This document shows, one piece after another, positions 45,923 through 54,910 of a stretch of 64,000 nt of DNA (position 1 is its first letter; each line of letters starts with the position of its first letter). Made by a program: the position numbers and the translations under genes. Under the pieces are notes generated by a model that was not told the DNA's origin, did no database searches, and was given only the letters and a program-made list of their open reading frames with translations. This stretch comes from Pseudomonas sp. MM223 (lineage in GTDB: Bacteria; Pseudomonadota; Gammaproteobacteria; Pseudomonadales; Pseudomonadaceae): contig OX352322.1 in the NCBI GenBank assembly GCA_947090765.1, forward strand, positions 2,711,501-2,775,500. Reading direction: 5' to 3'.

Positions 45923-46234
45923 GACTGACTCCAAGGCAAGGTAGGGCATCGGGAGCTGCCCGGGGGCGTGCCGGCGATGGGCGACGCGTTCTTGTTGGAG
46001 GGATGATGCGGGGCGCGGGGATATCGAGAAATTAGTAAATATGTACCCATAAACCTTAAAAAACCTAAGGCTGACAAAAGCTTAAGCGGTGGACGGTAGC
46101 AAGGAGGGTGCCAGTTGGCGGAAGGGCTTGGGATAGAGGGGTTGAGCCCAGTGTCGGTAGTAAGCGCTGGGCTTTAATGGTGCGTCGTGCGCATTTTCAG
46201 GGCGGTTGAAAGGTTGCCAGTACTGGCAATAGCG
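45923..46234. other. Intergenic region upstream of the NCS1 permease
   Basis: A 312-base gap without a gene. It holds an AT-rich core (46020-46080) with the dyad CCTTA-N7-TAAGG (46054-46070) and AAGCTTAAGC at 46078-46087, candidate promoter and operator for the permease. Nothing else recognisable was seen. Confidence 0.4.
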
Positions 46235-46687
46235 CTACATAGGCAGCAACCGGTCCTGGATCACTTCCTTCATCACCAGGGTCGAACTCAGGCGCTTGAC
46301 GTTGGGAATGCTGGTCAGTTTCTCGTCGTACAGCTTCTGAAACGCCGGCAGGTCTTTGGCCACCACATGCAGCAGGTAATCCGGGTCGCCAAACAGCCGC
46401 TGCGCTTCGACAATCTGCGGGATTTCCGAAAGTGCTGCTTCAAAATCCGCCACCGGCTGGCGGGTGACCTCGCGCAGGGTCACGAACACCAGGGCAGCAA
46501 AGTTGAGCCCCAGGGCGCTCGGCGCCAGGCGGGCGTGATAGCCCAGAATCGCCCCGGAATCCTCCAGTGCCTTCAAACGCCGGTGGCAGGGCGACAGGCT
46601 GAGCCCCACGCGGTCGGCCAGCTCGGTTACCGACAGCCGACCGTCTTTTTGCAGCTCGGCAAGTATTTTTCTATCTGTCCTGTCCAT
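46235..46687 (-). CDS. Lrp/AsnC-family transcriptional regulator
   Basis: A 150-residue protein with the classic layout: HTH (about 5-50, DRKILAELQKDGRLSVTELADRVGLSLSPCHRR, quoted in part as LSVTELADRVGLSLSPCHRR) and a C-terminal RAM ligand-binding domain (about 65-145, LFGDPDYLLHVVAKDLPAFQ). It is divergent from a LysE-type exporter with a 110-base gap containing GAAGAATCTTC, so it most likely activates that exporter when its amino acid is abundant. Confidence 0.9.
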   Translation of the reverse strand: MDRTDRKILAELQKDGRLSVTELADRVGLSLSPCHRRLKALEDSGAILGYHARLAPSALGLNFAALVFVTLREVTRQPVADFEAALSEIPQIVEAQRLFGDPDYLLHVVAKDLPAFQKLYDEKLTSIPNVKRLSSTLVMKEVIQDRLLPM

Positions 46688-46690
46688 TGA

Positions 46691-46701
46691 GAAGAATCTT
46701 C
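46691..46701. promoter_or_regulatory. Candidate Lrp-type operator
   Basis: GAAGA-A-TCTTC is a perfect dyad just upstream of the Lrp start; GGAAGATTC recurs at 46787-46795 next to the LysE start. Paired sites flanking the divergent promoters suit an Lrp octamer. Confidence 0.35.
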
Positions 46702-46797
46702 CAGAAATTGAGTAATTACAGGGAATATACGAAAGAAAATCCCCAAGCGGAATCCGTAATCTTTCGACATCCCAGGCAGTAGATAAGGAAGATTCAA

Positions 46798-47412
46798 GTG
46801 GCTATCAGTGTGCTGACGGCGTTTTGGGCCGTGTCGATGCTGTTCGTGATTACCCCGGGTGCAGACTGGGCCTATGCCATCTCGGCAGGCATGCGCGGGC
46901 GCTGGGTGATGCCCGCAGTGGCGGGGATGCTGTCGGGGCATTTCCTGGCGACTCTGGTGGTGGCTGCGGGTGTCGGCAGCCTGTTGGCGGGCCACCCACT
47001 GGCGCTGACCTTGCTGACCCTGGCGGGGTGCAGCTACCTGTTGTGGCTGGGCGGTAACCTGTTGCTGAGCCCGGCATTGCCCGAGGCCGGCCAGGGCGGA
47101 GCAGGGGAGTCGGGGTCGCGCTGGGCGTTGAAGGGGTTTTGCGTCAGCGGCCTGAACCCGAAGGTTTTCTTGCTGTTCCTGGCCTTGCTGCCGCAGTTCA
47201 CCGACCCGCAGTCGAGCTGGCCGGTACCGCTGCAAATTTTGCTGCTGGGGCTGGTGCACCTGTGCAGTTCGCTGGTGATCTACTCACTGGTCGGCTATGG
47301 CGCCAAAGCCGTACTGAGCACGCGGCCGGGTGCGGCCAAGCTGGTCGGGCGGGTGTCGGGGGTGGCGATGATTACCGTGGCCCTGGGCTTGATTGCCGGG
47401 CAAATCAACTGA
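46798..47412 (+). CDS. LysE-family amino-acid exporter
   Basis: A 204-residue membrane protein beginning at a GTG (46798) with AAGGAAG upstream. Six hydrophobic segments and the family N-terminus (FWAVSMLFVITPGADWAYAI) are evident; SGLNPKVFLLFLALLPQF is the conserved central motif (NPK). It probably exports an amino acid or homoserine lactone-like compound under control of the divergent Lrp protein. Confidence 0.85.
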   Translation: MAISVLTAFWAVSMLFVITPGADWAYAISAGMRGRWVMPAVAGMLSGHFLATLVVAAGVGSLLAGHPLALTLLTLAGCSYLLWLGGNLLLSPALPEAGQGGAGESGSRWALKGFCVSGLNPKVFLLFLALLPQFTDPQSSWPVPLQILLLGLVHLCSSLVIYSLVGYGAKAVLSTRPGAAKLVGRVSGVAMITVALGLIAGQIN

Positions 47413-47478
47413 TTTCACCCGTGGCAAATGGCTTCAGATAAACTCGCCGCAAACCCACGCACAACCAGGATGTGCCCC

Positions 47479-48111
47479 ATGCCTGAAACCACCCAACTGC
47501 TCACCTTCGCCCTGATCTGCCTCGGCATGGTCCTGACCCCGGGGCCGAACATGATCTACCTGATTTCCCGCTCCATCTGCCAGGGTCGCAAGGCCGGGTT
47601 GATTTCTCTGGGGGGTGTGGCCCTGGGCTTCGTCATTTACATGTTCTGCGCCGCCTTGGGCATCACGGCCCTGGTGATGGCTGTACCCTTTGCCTACGAC
47701 GCATTGCGTATCGGTGGCGCGCTGTACCTGTTGTACCTGGCCTGGCAGGCGCTGCGGCCCGGTGGTCGTTCCCCCTTCCAGGTCCGTGAGCTGCCCGCCG
47801 ACAGCCCGCGGCGGCTGTTCACCATGGGGTTTGCCACCAGCTTGCTCAACCCCAAGATCGCCGTCATGTACCTGTCGCTGATGCCGCAGTTCATCGAACC
47901 AGGTCATGGCAGCGTGCTGTTGCAATCGCTGGTACTGGGGTCGACGCAGATCGCCATCAGCGTCACGGTCAATGCGCTGATTGCGGCCATGGCTGGGTCC
48001 ATCGCCGTGTTCCTGGCTGGCAGGCCGCTGTGGCAACAGGTTCAGCGTTGGTTAATGGGTACGGTGCTGGCAGGGCTGGCGGTGCGCATGCTGGCAGAAG
48101 GGCGCCGTTGA
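47479..48111 (+). CDS. LysE/RhtB-family exporter
   Basis: A 210-residue protein; start 47479 is preferred (AGGA 7 bases upstream), with 47470 possible. Six membrane helices and the RhtB motifs LGMVLTPGPNMIYLISRS and FATSLLNPKIAVMYLSLMPQF are present. It lies 66 bases after the first LysE-type gene and in the same direction, so the two may form an operon. The sequences differ enough that they need not share a substrate. Confidence 0.85.
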   Translation: MPETTQLLTFALICLGMVLTPGPNMIYLISRSICQGRKAGLISLGGVALGFVIYMFCAALGITALVMAVPFAYDALRIGGALYLLYLAWQALRPGGRSPFQVRELPADSPRRLFTMGFATSLLNPKIAVMYLSLMPQFIEPGHGSVLLQSLVLGSTQIAISVTVNALIAAMAGSIAVFLAGRPLWQQVQRWLMGTVLAGLAVRMLAEGRR

Positions 48112-48133
48112 GCGCCCATGGCGCTGCAAGGTA

Positions 48134-49945
48134 TCAGTGGCTGCTGGCCGAGGTGTCTTCGGCCGAGGCCGCAGGCGGATCCTCCTGCGGCAGATAAAGG
48201 GTGAAGGTGGTGCCCTGGCCGGGGATGCTTTCTACCTGTACATCGCCCCCGGATTGCTTGGCAAAACCGAACACTTGCGACAACCCGAGCCCGGTACCTT
48301 CACCCGGAGCCTTGGTGGTGAAAAACGGGTCGAAGATGCGTTCCAGCAGTTCGGCGGCAATACCCATACCGCTGTCGCTCACCGATATCGCCGCGAACGG
48401 GGCTGGCGATGAAGGCTGGCCGCGCAGGGCAGGCAGGCGCTGGTCTGCCTGCAGGCGCAGCTGCAAGGTGCCTTCGCCGGCCATGGCATCGCGGCCATTA
48501 AGCATCAGGTTGATCACCGCGGTTTCCAGTTGGCTGAGGTCGGCGCGGATGTGGCACGGCGCCTGCGGCAGTTGCAGCTCAACCTGGATGCGCGCGCCGG
48601 TGGCGGTGTCGAGCATGTCGGCCATGGCCTCCAGCCGTGGGCCGGCCTCGAACACTTCTGGGCTAAGGGCCTGACGGCGAGCGAAGGCCAGTAGCTGGCC
48701 GGTCAGCTTGGCGCCACGGTCGACCGTGTCAGATATGGTCTTGATGTAGCGCTCGCGGCGTTTTTCATCAAGGTTGGGGCGCTGCAGGAAGTGCAACGAC
48801 GAGCGAATGATAGTCAGCAGGTTGTTGAAGTCGTGTGCCACGCCACCGGTCAGCTGGCCGATGGCTTCCAGCTTTTGGGCCTGGCGCAGCACTGCCTCGG
48901 TGTGCACCAGCTGGGTGGTGCGCTCGTCGACGCGGTGTTCGAGGGTGGCATTCAGCGTCTCCAGTGCGGCCATGGCTTCACGCACTTCGGCATGGGCCTG
49001 AACCCGCTGGATATGCGCCCAGCAACGTTCGGTCACTTCGCTGATCAGCGACTGTTCGTAGTGTGTCCATGTGCGCGGTGCGTTGTCATGGATGGCCATC
49101 AGTGCGATGAGGCGGCCGCCTTTGATCAACGGCATGCAGATGGTGGCGGTAATGCCGATGGCCTGGAAGGTGGCGGCTTCGTCGGCGGCCAGTTCACTGA
49201 GGTTGTCGTTGATCACCAGCGGCAGGCCGCTGCGCAACCGGCTGAGTGCCAGACGGCCGAAGTCATGCAGGTGGTACTGGCCCACCAGCCTCGGCGAGCC
49301 GGGGGCCACTGCATCACCGCAGATGGTAAAGCCGTCCTCGTCAGCGTCCATCACCGCATACGCGCAACTGGAAAGGCTCAGGTGCTCGACCATCATGCGC
49401 GTGGTGGTGGCCAGGATCTGGTCTGCGGCGGTGGCGTCGGCCACGGCACGGCCGAGTGCGTCAAGAAAGTTCAGCCGCTGGTTGGCGAGCACGCTGGCGG
49501 TGGTTTCGGTCACCGTGTCGAGCATGCCCAGCACGGTACCGTCATGGTCGCGGATGGGGCTGTAGCAGAAGGTGAAATGGGCGCGTTCCGGGCCGCCGTT
49601 GCGGTCGATGATCAGCGGAAAGTCTTCGATGTACACCGCTTCACCGGCCAGGGCGCGGTCAGCCATGCTGCCGATGTCGGCCCAGGCTTCCTGCCACACG
49701 TCGCGGAAGGGGATGCCCAGGGCCAGAGGCTTGCGCCCGAGAATTTGTGTGAAGGCATCATTGTGCAGGGTGAGCAGGTCAGGGCCCCAGAGCACGGCCT
49801 GCGGGAAGCGCGAGGCCAGGCACAGGGCCATGGTAGTTTTCAGTGCGTCGGGCCAACGCTCCAGCGGGCCCAGCGGAGTATTGGCCCAGTCGTGGTTGCG
49901 GATGCGCTCGGCCATCAGCCCGCCGCCGTCTAGCCATTTCGCCAT
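48134..49945 (-). CDS. PAS/GAF sensor histidine kinase
   Basis: A 603-residue soluble kinase. Order: a PAS-like domain (about 35-150, [20 protein letters not shown]), a GAF domain (about 160-315), a coiled coil, a HisKA domain with H371 ([15 protein letters not shown]) and HATPase_c (about 480-590: N box [12 protein letters not shown]1 [30 protein letters not shown]). The DFNNLL motif places it with cytoplasmic HWE-neighbouring hybrid-type kinases, but no receiver domain is attached, and no response-regulator gene lies next to it. It would be an orphan sensor. Confidence 0.87.
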   Translation of the reverse strand: MAKWLDGGGLMAERIRNHDWANTPLGPLERWPDALKTTMALCLASRFPQAVLWGPDLLTLHNDAFTQILGRKPLALGIPFRDVWQEAWADIGSMADRALAGEAVYIEDFPLIIDRNGGPERAHFTFCYSPIRDHDGTVLGMLDTVTETTASVLANQRLNFLDALGRAVADATAADQILATTTRMMVEHLSLSSCAYAVMDADEDGFTICGDAVAPGSPRLVGQYHLHDFGRLALSRLRSGLPLVINDNLSELAADEAATFQAIGITATICMPLIKGGRLIALMAIHDNAPRTWTHYEQSLISEVTERCWAHIQRVQAHAEVREAMAALETLNATLEHRVDERTTQLVHTEAVLRQAQKLEAIGQLTGGVAHDFNNLLTIIRSSLHFLQRPNLDEKRRERYIKTISDTVDRGAKLTGQLLAFARRQALSPEVFEAGPRLEAMADMLDTATGARIQVELQLPQAPCHIRADLSQLETAVINLMLNGRDAMAGEGTLQLRLQADQRLPALRGQPSSPAPFAAISVSDSGMGIAAELLERIFDPFFTTKAPGEGTGLGLSQVFGFAKQSGGDVQVESIPGQGTTFTLYLPQEDPPAASAEDTSASSH

Positions 49946-50026
49946 ATGCTCTGTCGGTCCTTTAACTCAAGGCCTTTAGGGTGCACCGAGAATAGCCGGT
50001 TGGCGAGGGTTTTGTGGTGGTCTGTG

Positions 50027-50590
50027 CTAGCGAATGAAGTGCACCTTGCCGGTGTCATCATTGCCCATGTAGATGCCATACACCCCGGCCTGCCGCTCAA
50101 GGATATAGCGCTCGAGAATCTGCCGGATTGCCGGGTAGTAGATCTCGTCCCACGGAATCTCGTCGGGTTCGAAGAACTTGTACGCCAAGGTCTCTGGACC
50201 GTACTGCCCGGTTTCCTCGATGACGCTGGCACGGAAGATGATGTACACCTCGGAAATTGTAGGCACGCTGAAGATGGAGTAGGGCGAGACGATGTCGGCG
50301 CGCACGCCGCTTTCTTCCCACACCTCGCGCAGTGCTGCCTGCTCGGTGGTTTCGCCAGCCTCCATGAACCCGGCCGGCAACGTCCAGGTGCCGGGGCGCG
50401 GCGGGATGGCGCGCTGGCACAGCAGGTACTTGCCATCGCGCTCGATGATGCAGCCGGCGATGATCTTCGGGTTGATGTAATGGACGTAGCCGCAGCCGGT
50501 GCAGTGCAAGCGTTCGTGGGTGTCGCCTGTGGGAACGCCCCGGGCCAGTTCTGTGGTGCAGTGTGGGCAATAGCGCGGGGCGGTGGGCAT
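50027..50590 (-). CDS. Nudix hydrolase with zinc ribbon
   Basis: A 187-residue protein: N-terminal zinc ribbon (C8, C11, C30, C33) and a full Nudix box (GFMEAGETTEQAALREVWEE, then SGV). This is the NudC-like/ADP-ribose pyrophosphatase-related layout acting on NDP-X compounds. It begins 2 bases after the GntR gene stop, so it is translationally tied to the catabolic regulon upstream. That is unusual for a housekeeping Nudix enzyme and raises the possibility of a role in the pathway's cofactor or nucleotide metabolism. Confidence 0.85.
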   Translation of the reverse strand: MPTAPRYCPHCTTELARGVPTGDTHERLHCTGCGYVHYINPKIIAGCIIERDGKYLLCQRAIPPRPGTWTLPAGFMEAGETTEQAALREVWEESGVRADIVSPYSIFSVPTISEVYIIFRASVIEETGQYGPETLAYKFFEPDEIPWDEIYYPAIRQILERYILERQAGVYGIYMGNDDTGKVHFIR

Positions 50591-50592
50591 GA

Positions 50593-51345
50593 TCAGCGGC
50601 CTATGCGAGGTTCCTTCAGGGCCAGGGGCTCGACAATGTCGCGCACCTTGGGGTTGTCGTCCTGCTTCTGGCGCAGGTAGTCCAGGGCCACCTTGGCGGC
50701 AGCGCGGACGTGGTCCACCGAGGCCTGATGGGCCACCAGCGGGTCGCCACCCTTGATTGCTTCGACGATCTTTTCCATTTCGCGGTTGCTGGCGCCACGG
50801 CGGTTTTCCTGCGATACCGAGGTGGCGCGCAGGTAGCTGATGCGCGCCTGCAACTGGCGCAATTGCTGGGCTGCCACCTGGTTGCCGGAGCCTTCCAGCA
50901 GCACGTCGTAGAAGCCTTGCACCGAATCCAGCACTTGTTGCAGCTCGCCTTCTTCGAGGGCCTCGCGGTTGACCTCCAGCGCACGTTCCAGGGCACGGAT
51001 GTCCTTGGCCTTGGCATTGAGGGTGAACAGCTGCACGATCAGGCCTTCGAGCACGCAACGCAGTTCATAGATGTCGCGGGCGTCTTCCAGGGTGATGATG
51101 GCCACGCGCGGGCCCTTGGCATCGGCAAACTCCACCAGGCCTTCGGACTCCAGGTGACGCAGGGCTTCACGCACCGAGGTACGGCTGACCCCGAGGCGGT
51201 CGCAGAGGTCGCGCTCGACCAGGCGGTCGCCCGGGAGCAGGTGGAAGTTCATGATCGCCGCGCGCAGCTTGTCTAGCACGATTTCGCGCAGGGTAACGGG
51301 GTTGCGGTTGACCTTGAAGCTGTCGTCGAGTGGCTGGCGTTTCAT
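50593..51345 (-). CDS. GntR/FadR-family regulator (FCD domain)
   Basis: A 250-residue regulator: winged HTH (about 18-82, LREIVLDKLRAAIMNFHLLP, LGVSRTSVREALRHLESEGL) and an all-helical FCD domain (about 90-225) with the metal-site His/Asp residues (FYDVLLEGSGN, DPLVAHQASVDHVRAA). Palindromes TGGTATACCA upstream of two operons and a third dyad before the permease fit a FadR/VanR-type dimer. It lies at the end of the operon it presumably controls, giving autoregulation. The inducer should be the unknown substrate or an intermediate. Confidence 0.87.
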   Translation of the reverse strand: MKRQPLDDSFKVNRNPVTLREIVLDKLRAAIMNFHLLPGDRLVERDLCDRLGVSRTSVREALRHLESEGLVEFADAKGPRVAIITLEDARDIYELRCVLEGLIVQLFTLNAKAKDIRALERALEVNREALEEGELQQVLDSVQGFYDVLLEGSGNQVAAQQLRQLQARISYLRATSVSQENRRGASNREMEKIVEAIKGGDPLVAHQASVDHVRAAAKVALDYLRQKQDDNPKVRDIVEPLALKEPRIGR

Positions 51346-51433
51346 CAGGTGCGCTCTTTATGAGGCTGTTGCGCCAACATCGCGGAACGCCCCGAACCGA
51401 GGCTTTCCATGCAGTGGTTCGAACAGCCCGTTG

Positions 51434-51823
51434 TTAACGGGTTGACTCCGCATCGGCTTCGGCAAACGCTTCGCGGGCCAGGCGGAAACTGTCCACCGCC
51501 GCGGGTACGCCGCAATAAATGCCGACCTGGAGCAGAATTTCGCGAATCTGTTCACGGCTCAGGCCATTGCGCAATGCGCCGCGAATGTGCAACTTGAGCT
51601 CGTGGGGCCGGTTGAGCGCGGAAATCATGGCCAAGTTTATCATGCTGCGCTCTTTGAGCGACAAGCCTTCGCGGCCCCAGACGTGGCCCCAGCAGTATTC
51701 GGTGACCAGTTCCTGCAATGGCTGGGTGAACGCGTCGGCGTTCTGGATCGAGCGGTTGACGTAATCCTCACCCAGCACCTGGGTGCGGATGGCCAGGCCT
51801 TTGTCGTATTTCTCGTTGCTCAT
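51434..51823 (-). CDS. Carboxymuconolactone decarboxylase-like protein
   Basis: A 129-residue all-helical CMD-family protein (start 51823), resembling PcaC: LVTEYCWGHVWGREGLSLKE, LAMISALNRPHELKLHIRGA, LREI-type EQIREILLQVGIYCGVPAAV. The CxxC pair of AhpD-type peroxidases is absent, so a decarboxylase or lyase-type role is more likely. Encoded in the GntR regulon, 88 bases before GntR and separated from the flavin reductase gene by a REP pair. Its substrate in this pathway is unknown. Confidence 0.83.
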   Translation of the reverse strand: MSNEKYDKGLAIRTQVLGEDYVNRSIQNADAFTQPLQELVTEYCWGHVWGREGLSLKERSMINLAMISALNRPHELKLHIRGALRNGLSREQIREILLQVGIYCGVPAAVDSFRLAREAFAEADAESTR

Positions 51824-51901
51824 GTGCCGTACTCCGGAAGAAAAAAGGGGCCGCAACCGAGGGTGAGACGATAGCGCGGCCCCTGAAAACAGGGGCGAAA
51901 C

Positions 51902-52018
51902 AGGGGCCGCTGTGCGGCCCATCGCCGGCAAGCCAGCTCCCACATGTACTGCACAGGGCTTGAGGCCTGTGGATCTCCTGTGGGACTGGCTTGCCGGCGA
52001 TGGGCTGCAAAGCAGCCC
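51902..52018. repeat. Paired REP element inside the GntR operon
   Basis: GGGGCCGCTGTGCGGCCCAT (51903 on) and CGCCGGCAAGCCAGCTCCCA are mirrored by CTGGCTTGCCGGCGATGGGC and GCAAAGCAGCCCC. It splits two co-directional genes, so it could set unequal expression of the upstream enzymes and the downstream CMD/GntR genes. Confidence 0.8.
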
Positions 52019-52032
52019 CGGCGATGCCAAGG

Positions 52033-52518
52033 TCAGCCCAAGGGTGGCAGGGCGCCCAGCTTGCCTTTGTGGTAAACCATCGGCGTTACCGGCTCGGCCG
52101 GCAGTACCAGGTTCTTCACCGCGCCGACGATGATCGCGTGGTCACCGCCGTCATACTCGCGCCACAGTTCGCACTCGATGATCGCCGTCGCCTTGGCCAG
52201 CAGCGGGTTGCCCAGCTCGCTCAAGTGCCACTCGACGCCCTTGGCCTTGTCCTTGCCTTTGCCGGCGAAGGCATAGGCTTCGGCAGTCTGCTCGGCGGAC
52301 AGCAGGTGAATCGCGAACTGCTTGCTGTCGCGCAGGATCGGGTAGGTGTCGGAGGCGTAGTTGGGGCAGAACAGTACCAGCGCCGGGTCGATCGACAGCG
52401 CGCTGAAGGCGCTGGCGGTGATGCCGACGATAGCGCCGTCGGCGTCCAGGGTGGTGACTACCGTAACGCCGGACGGGAAGGAGCCCATCACGTCTTTGTA
52501 GATGCCGGGTTCGATCAT
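52033..52518 (-). CDS. Flavin reductase (copy 1)
   Basis: A 161-residue FMN-binding split-barrel reductase: GSFPSGVTVVTTLDADGA, GITASAFSALSIDPALVLFC, AIHLLSAEQTAEAYAF, and GGDHAIIVGAVKNL with the conserved GDH. It supplies reduced flavin to the LLM monooxygenase of the same regulon. It is about two-thirds identical by eye to the copy at 56947 and both carry the same unusual GKGKDKA insert. It lies 12 bases after the aldehyde dehydrogenase gene. Confidence 0.88.
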   Translation of the reverse strand: MIEPGIYKDVMGSFPSGVTVVTTLDADGAIVGITASAFSALSIDPALVLFCPNYASDTYPILRDSKQFAIHLLSAEQTAEAYAFAGKGKDKAKGVEWHLSELGNPLLAKATAIIECELWREYDGGDHAIIVGAVKNLVLPAEPVTPMVYHKGKLGALPPLG

Positions 52519-52530
52519 CTCGTTTTTCTC

Positions 52531-54012
52531 CTAGCGCATCACGAACGGGTCGGGCATCGGCGCGGTGGACAGGTTGATCCACACGGTCTTCAGCTCGGTA
52601 TAGGCCAGCACCGAATCGATGCCGCTCTCACGGCCGTAGCCGCTGTTCTTGAAACCACCGATTGGCGCCATGGCCGACACGGCGCGGTAGGTGTTGACCC
52701 AGATGATCCCCGAACGCACGTCGCGGGCCAGGCGATGGGCACGGCCCAGGTCGCGGGTCCAGATGCCGGCGGCCAGGCCGAACTGAGAGTCGTTGGCGAT
52801 GGCCAGGGCTTCTTCCTCGGTCTTGAAGCGGATGACTGCGGCGACCGGGCCGAACACTTCTTCCTGCATGATGGTCATCGAATTGCTGTCGCACTCGAAC
52901 AGGGTCGGCTCGTAGAACCAGCCGTCACCCTCCACCTCGGCACGCTTGCCGCCCATGTGCAATTTGGCGCCTTCGGCCTTGGCCGCAGCCACCAGGCCTT
53001 CGACCACGGCCAACTGCTGTGCGGTGGCCATCGGGCCCATTTCGCTGGCGTCGTCCTGCGGGTTGCCAATGCGGATACGCTTGGCCCGGGCAATCAGACG
53101 CTCGACGAACTCGTCGAAGATCTCGTCCTGTACCAGCAGGCGTGAGCCGGCCACGCAGCTTTGCCCGGAGGCGGCATAGATGCCGGCCACGGCGCCGTTG
53201 ATGGCGCTGTCCAGGTCGGCGTCGGCGAAGATGATGTTTGGCGACTTGCCGCCCAGCTCCAGCGACAGCTTGGCGAAGTTCTCGGCACTGCTGCGCACCA
53301 CATGGCGGGCGGTGGCGGCTCCGCCGGTGAAGGCGATTTTGCGCACCAGTGGGTGGCGGGTCAGTGCTGCACCGGTGGTTGGGCCGTAGCCGGTGACCAC
53401 GTTGACCACACCGGCCGGGAAGCCGGCTTCGAGGGCCAGGCGGGCCAGTTCGAGGATGGTCGCCGAGGCATGCTCGGAGGGTTTGAGCACGATGGTATTG
53501 CCGGCGGCCAGGGCTGGGGCCAGCTTGATTGCGGTGAGGTACAGCGGGCTGTTCCACGGGATGATCCCGGCCACCACGCCGATTGGCTCATGCACGGTGT
53601 AAGCGAACAGGTCGGGCTTGTCCAGCGGCAGGGTGCCGCCTTCGATTTTATCGGCCAGGCCCGCGGTGTAGTGGAAGAACTCTGGCAGGTAGCCGACCTG
53701 GCCGCGGGTTTCGCGGATCAGCTTGCCGTTGTCACGGCTTTCAAGCTGGGCCAGGTGTTCCTTGTTTTCGGCAATCAGGTCACCCAGGCGGCGCAGCAGC
53801 TTGCCGCGCGCGGTGGCGGTGATGCTGCGCCATTCCTTGCTGTCGAAGGCACGCTGGGCGGCCTGCACGGCCAATTCGACGTCGGATTCGTCAGCGTCGG
53901 GCAACTGCGCCCAGGCCTGGGCGGTGGCCGGGTTGAGGCTGTCGAAGGTCTTGCCGCTCTGGGCATCGCGCCATTGGCCGTCGATGCACATCTGGAAACG
54001 AACGAGGGTCAT
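52531..54012 (-). CDS. Aldehyde dehydrogenase
   Basis: A 493-residue NAD(P)+-dependent ALDH with general base E252 (LELGGKS), nucleophile C286 (SGQSCVAGS), the Asn in IPWNSPLYL and the cofactor loop FTGGAATA. The betaine/4-hydroxymuconic-semialdehyde-like features do not fix the substrate. Its start overlaps the hydrolase stop (ATGA). In this pathway it would oxidise an aldehyde released after ring opening or side-chain cleavage, perhaps a semialdehyde as in RutE/pyridine-type routes. Confidence 0.9.
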   Translation of the reverse strand: MTLVRFQMCIDGQWRDAQSGKTFDSLNPATAQAWAQLPDADESDVELAVQAAQRAFDSKEWRSITATARGKLLRRLGDLIAENKEHLAQLESRDNGKLIRETRGQVGYLPEFFHYTAGLADKIEGGTLPLDKPDLFAYTVHEPIGVVAGIIPWNSPLYLTAIKLAPALAAGNTIVLKPSEHASATILELARLALEAGFPAGVVNVVTGYGPTTGAALTRHPLVRKIAFTGGAATARHVVRSSAENFAKLSLELGGKSPNIIFADADLDSAINGAVAGIYAASGQSCVAGSRLLVQDEIFDEFVERLIARAKRIRIGNPQDDASEMGPMATAQQLAVVEGLVAAAKAEGAKLHMGGKRAEVEGDGWFYEPTLFECDSNSMTIMQEEVFGPVAAVIRFKTEEEALAIANDSQFGLAAGIWTRDLGRAHRLARDVRSGIIWVNTYRAVSAMAPIGGFKNSGYGRESGIDSVLAYTELKTVWINLSTAPMPDPFVMR

Positions 54013-54842
54013 GCAACAATCCCCTTGGCGGATTCGGTGAGGGTGCGGGCTTGCGCGAGGAAGTCCAGCAGCATCTTGTTGACTTCACGGGGTGCTTCTA
54101 CCGGCATCATATGCCGTTGCTCGGCGAGGACCACACTGTGCGCACCTGGAATGCTGGCGGCGAGCTGGCGGGTCATGGCCGGAGTGGAGCCCGAGTCGAG
54201 TTCGCCAGTGGCGATCAGCGTTGGCACCTGGATGCTGCCCAGGTCGTCGGCGCGGTACATGTCCTGGGTGGCGAACAGCGAATAAGTGGTGTGATAGCCC
54301 TGCGGGTCGTTGCTCGCCAGCACTTGGCGAATGGCGGCGACCTGCGCCGGGTTGGCAGCCTTGTATTCACGGCTGAACCAGCGGTCGAGGGCAGCATCGA
54401 CATTGGCGTCGGGGCCCAGCTCCGCAGCCTGGGCGGCGCGGGCGATCACGCCGGCACTCTGCTCGGGGGTGCGGTTGAACACGCTGTTGAGCACGACCAG
54501 CGCAGCCAGGCGCTGCGGGTAGTTAAGGGCAAATGCACGGGCGACCAGGCCACCCATGGAGAAGCCGATCACGGTCGCTTGTTGAATTTGCAGGTGGTCG
54601 AGCAGTTCGGCGAGCTGGTCGGCGTAGCCTTCCAACGGCGTGTCGGCCGCTGGCACGCGGCTTTGACCGTGGCCGAGCATGTCGTAGGCGATGACACGGT
54701 AGTCGTTGGCCAGGCCAACAATCTGACCGCCCCACATTTCCTTGTTCAGGCCCACGCCGTGGATCAGTACCACGGGTTGGCCCTGGCCTACGGACAGGTA
54801 GCTGGTGCCGGCAGGTGTACGTTCAGCGACAGGCTGAATCAT
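54009..54842 (-). CDS. Alpha/beta-fold hydrolase (RutD/PcaD-like)
   Basis: A 277-residue hydrolase starting at 54842. Nucleophile elbow G-F-S95-M-G-G, oxyanion region VVLIHGVGLNKEMWG, acid Asp in ATGELDSGSTP and His in AEQRHMMPVEAP. The short-lid form resembles 3-oxoadipate enol-lactonase and the aminoacrylate hydrolase RutD. It is second in the operon, coupled to the aldehyde dehydrogenase by an ATGA overlap, 68 bases after the DUF1185 gene. It probably cleaves an ester, lactone, or C-N bond after the oxygenase step. Confidence 0.87.
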   Translation of the reverse strand: MIQPVAERTPAGTSYLSVGQGQPVVLIHGVGLNKEMWGGQIVGLANDYRVIAYDMLGHGQSRVPAADTPLEGYADQLAELLDHLQIQQATVIGFSMGGLVARAFALNYPQRLAALVVLNSVFNRTPEQSAGVIARAAQAAELGPDANVDAALDRWFSREYKAANPAQVAAIRQVLASNDPQGYHTTYSLFATQDMYRADDLGSIQVPTLIATGELDSGSTPAMTRQLAASIPGAHSVVLAEQRHMMPVEAPREVNKMLLDFLAQARTLTESAKGIVA

Positions 54843-54910
54843 GGAGGGCGCTCCTTGAAGGTCGGGCGCGGCGGGTAAGCACGCCACGCCCCGGCCCGTC
54901 TTGGTTGTTG

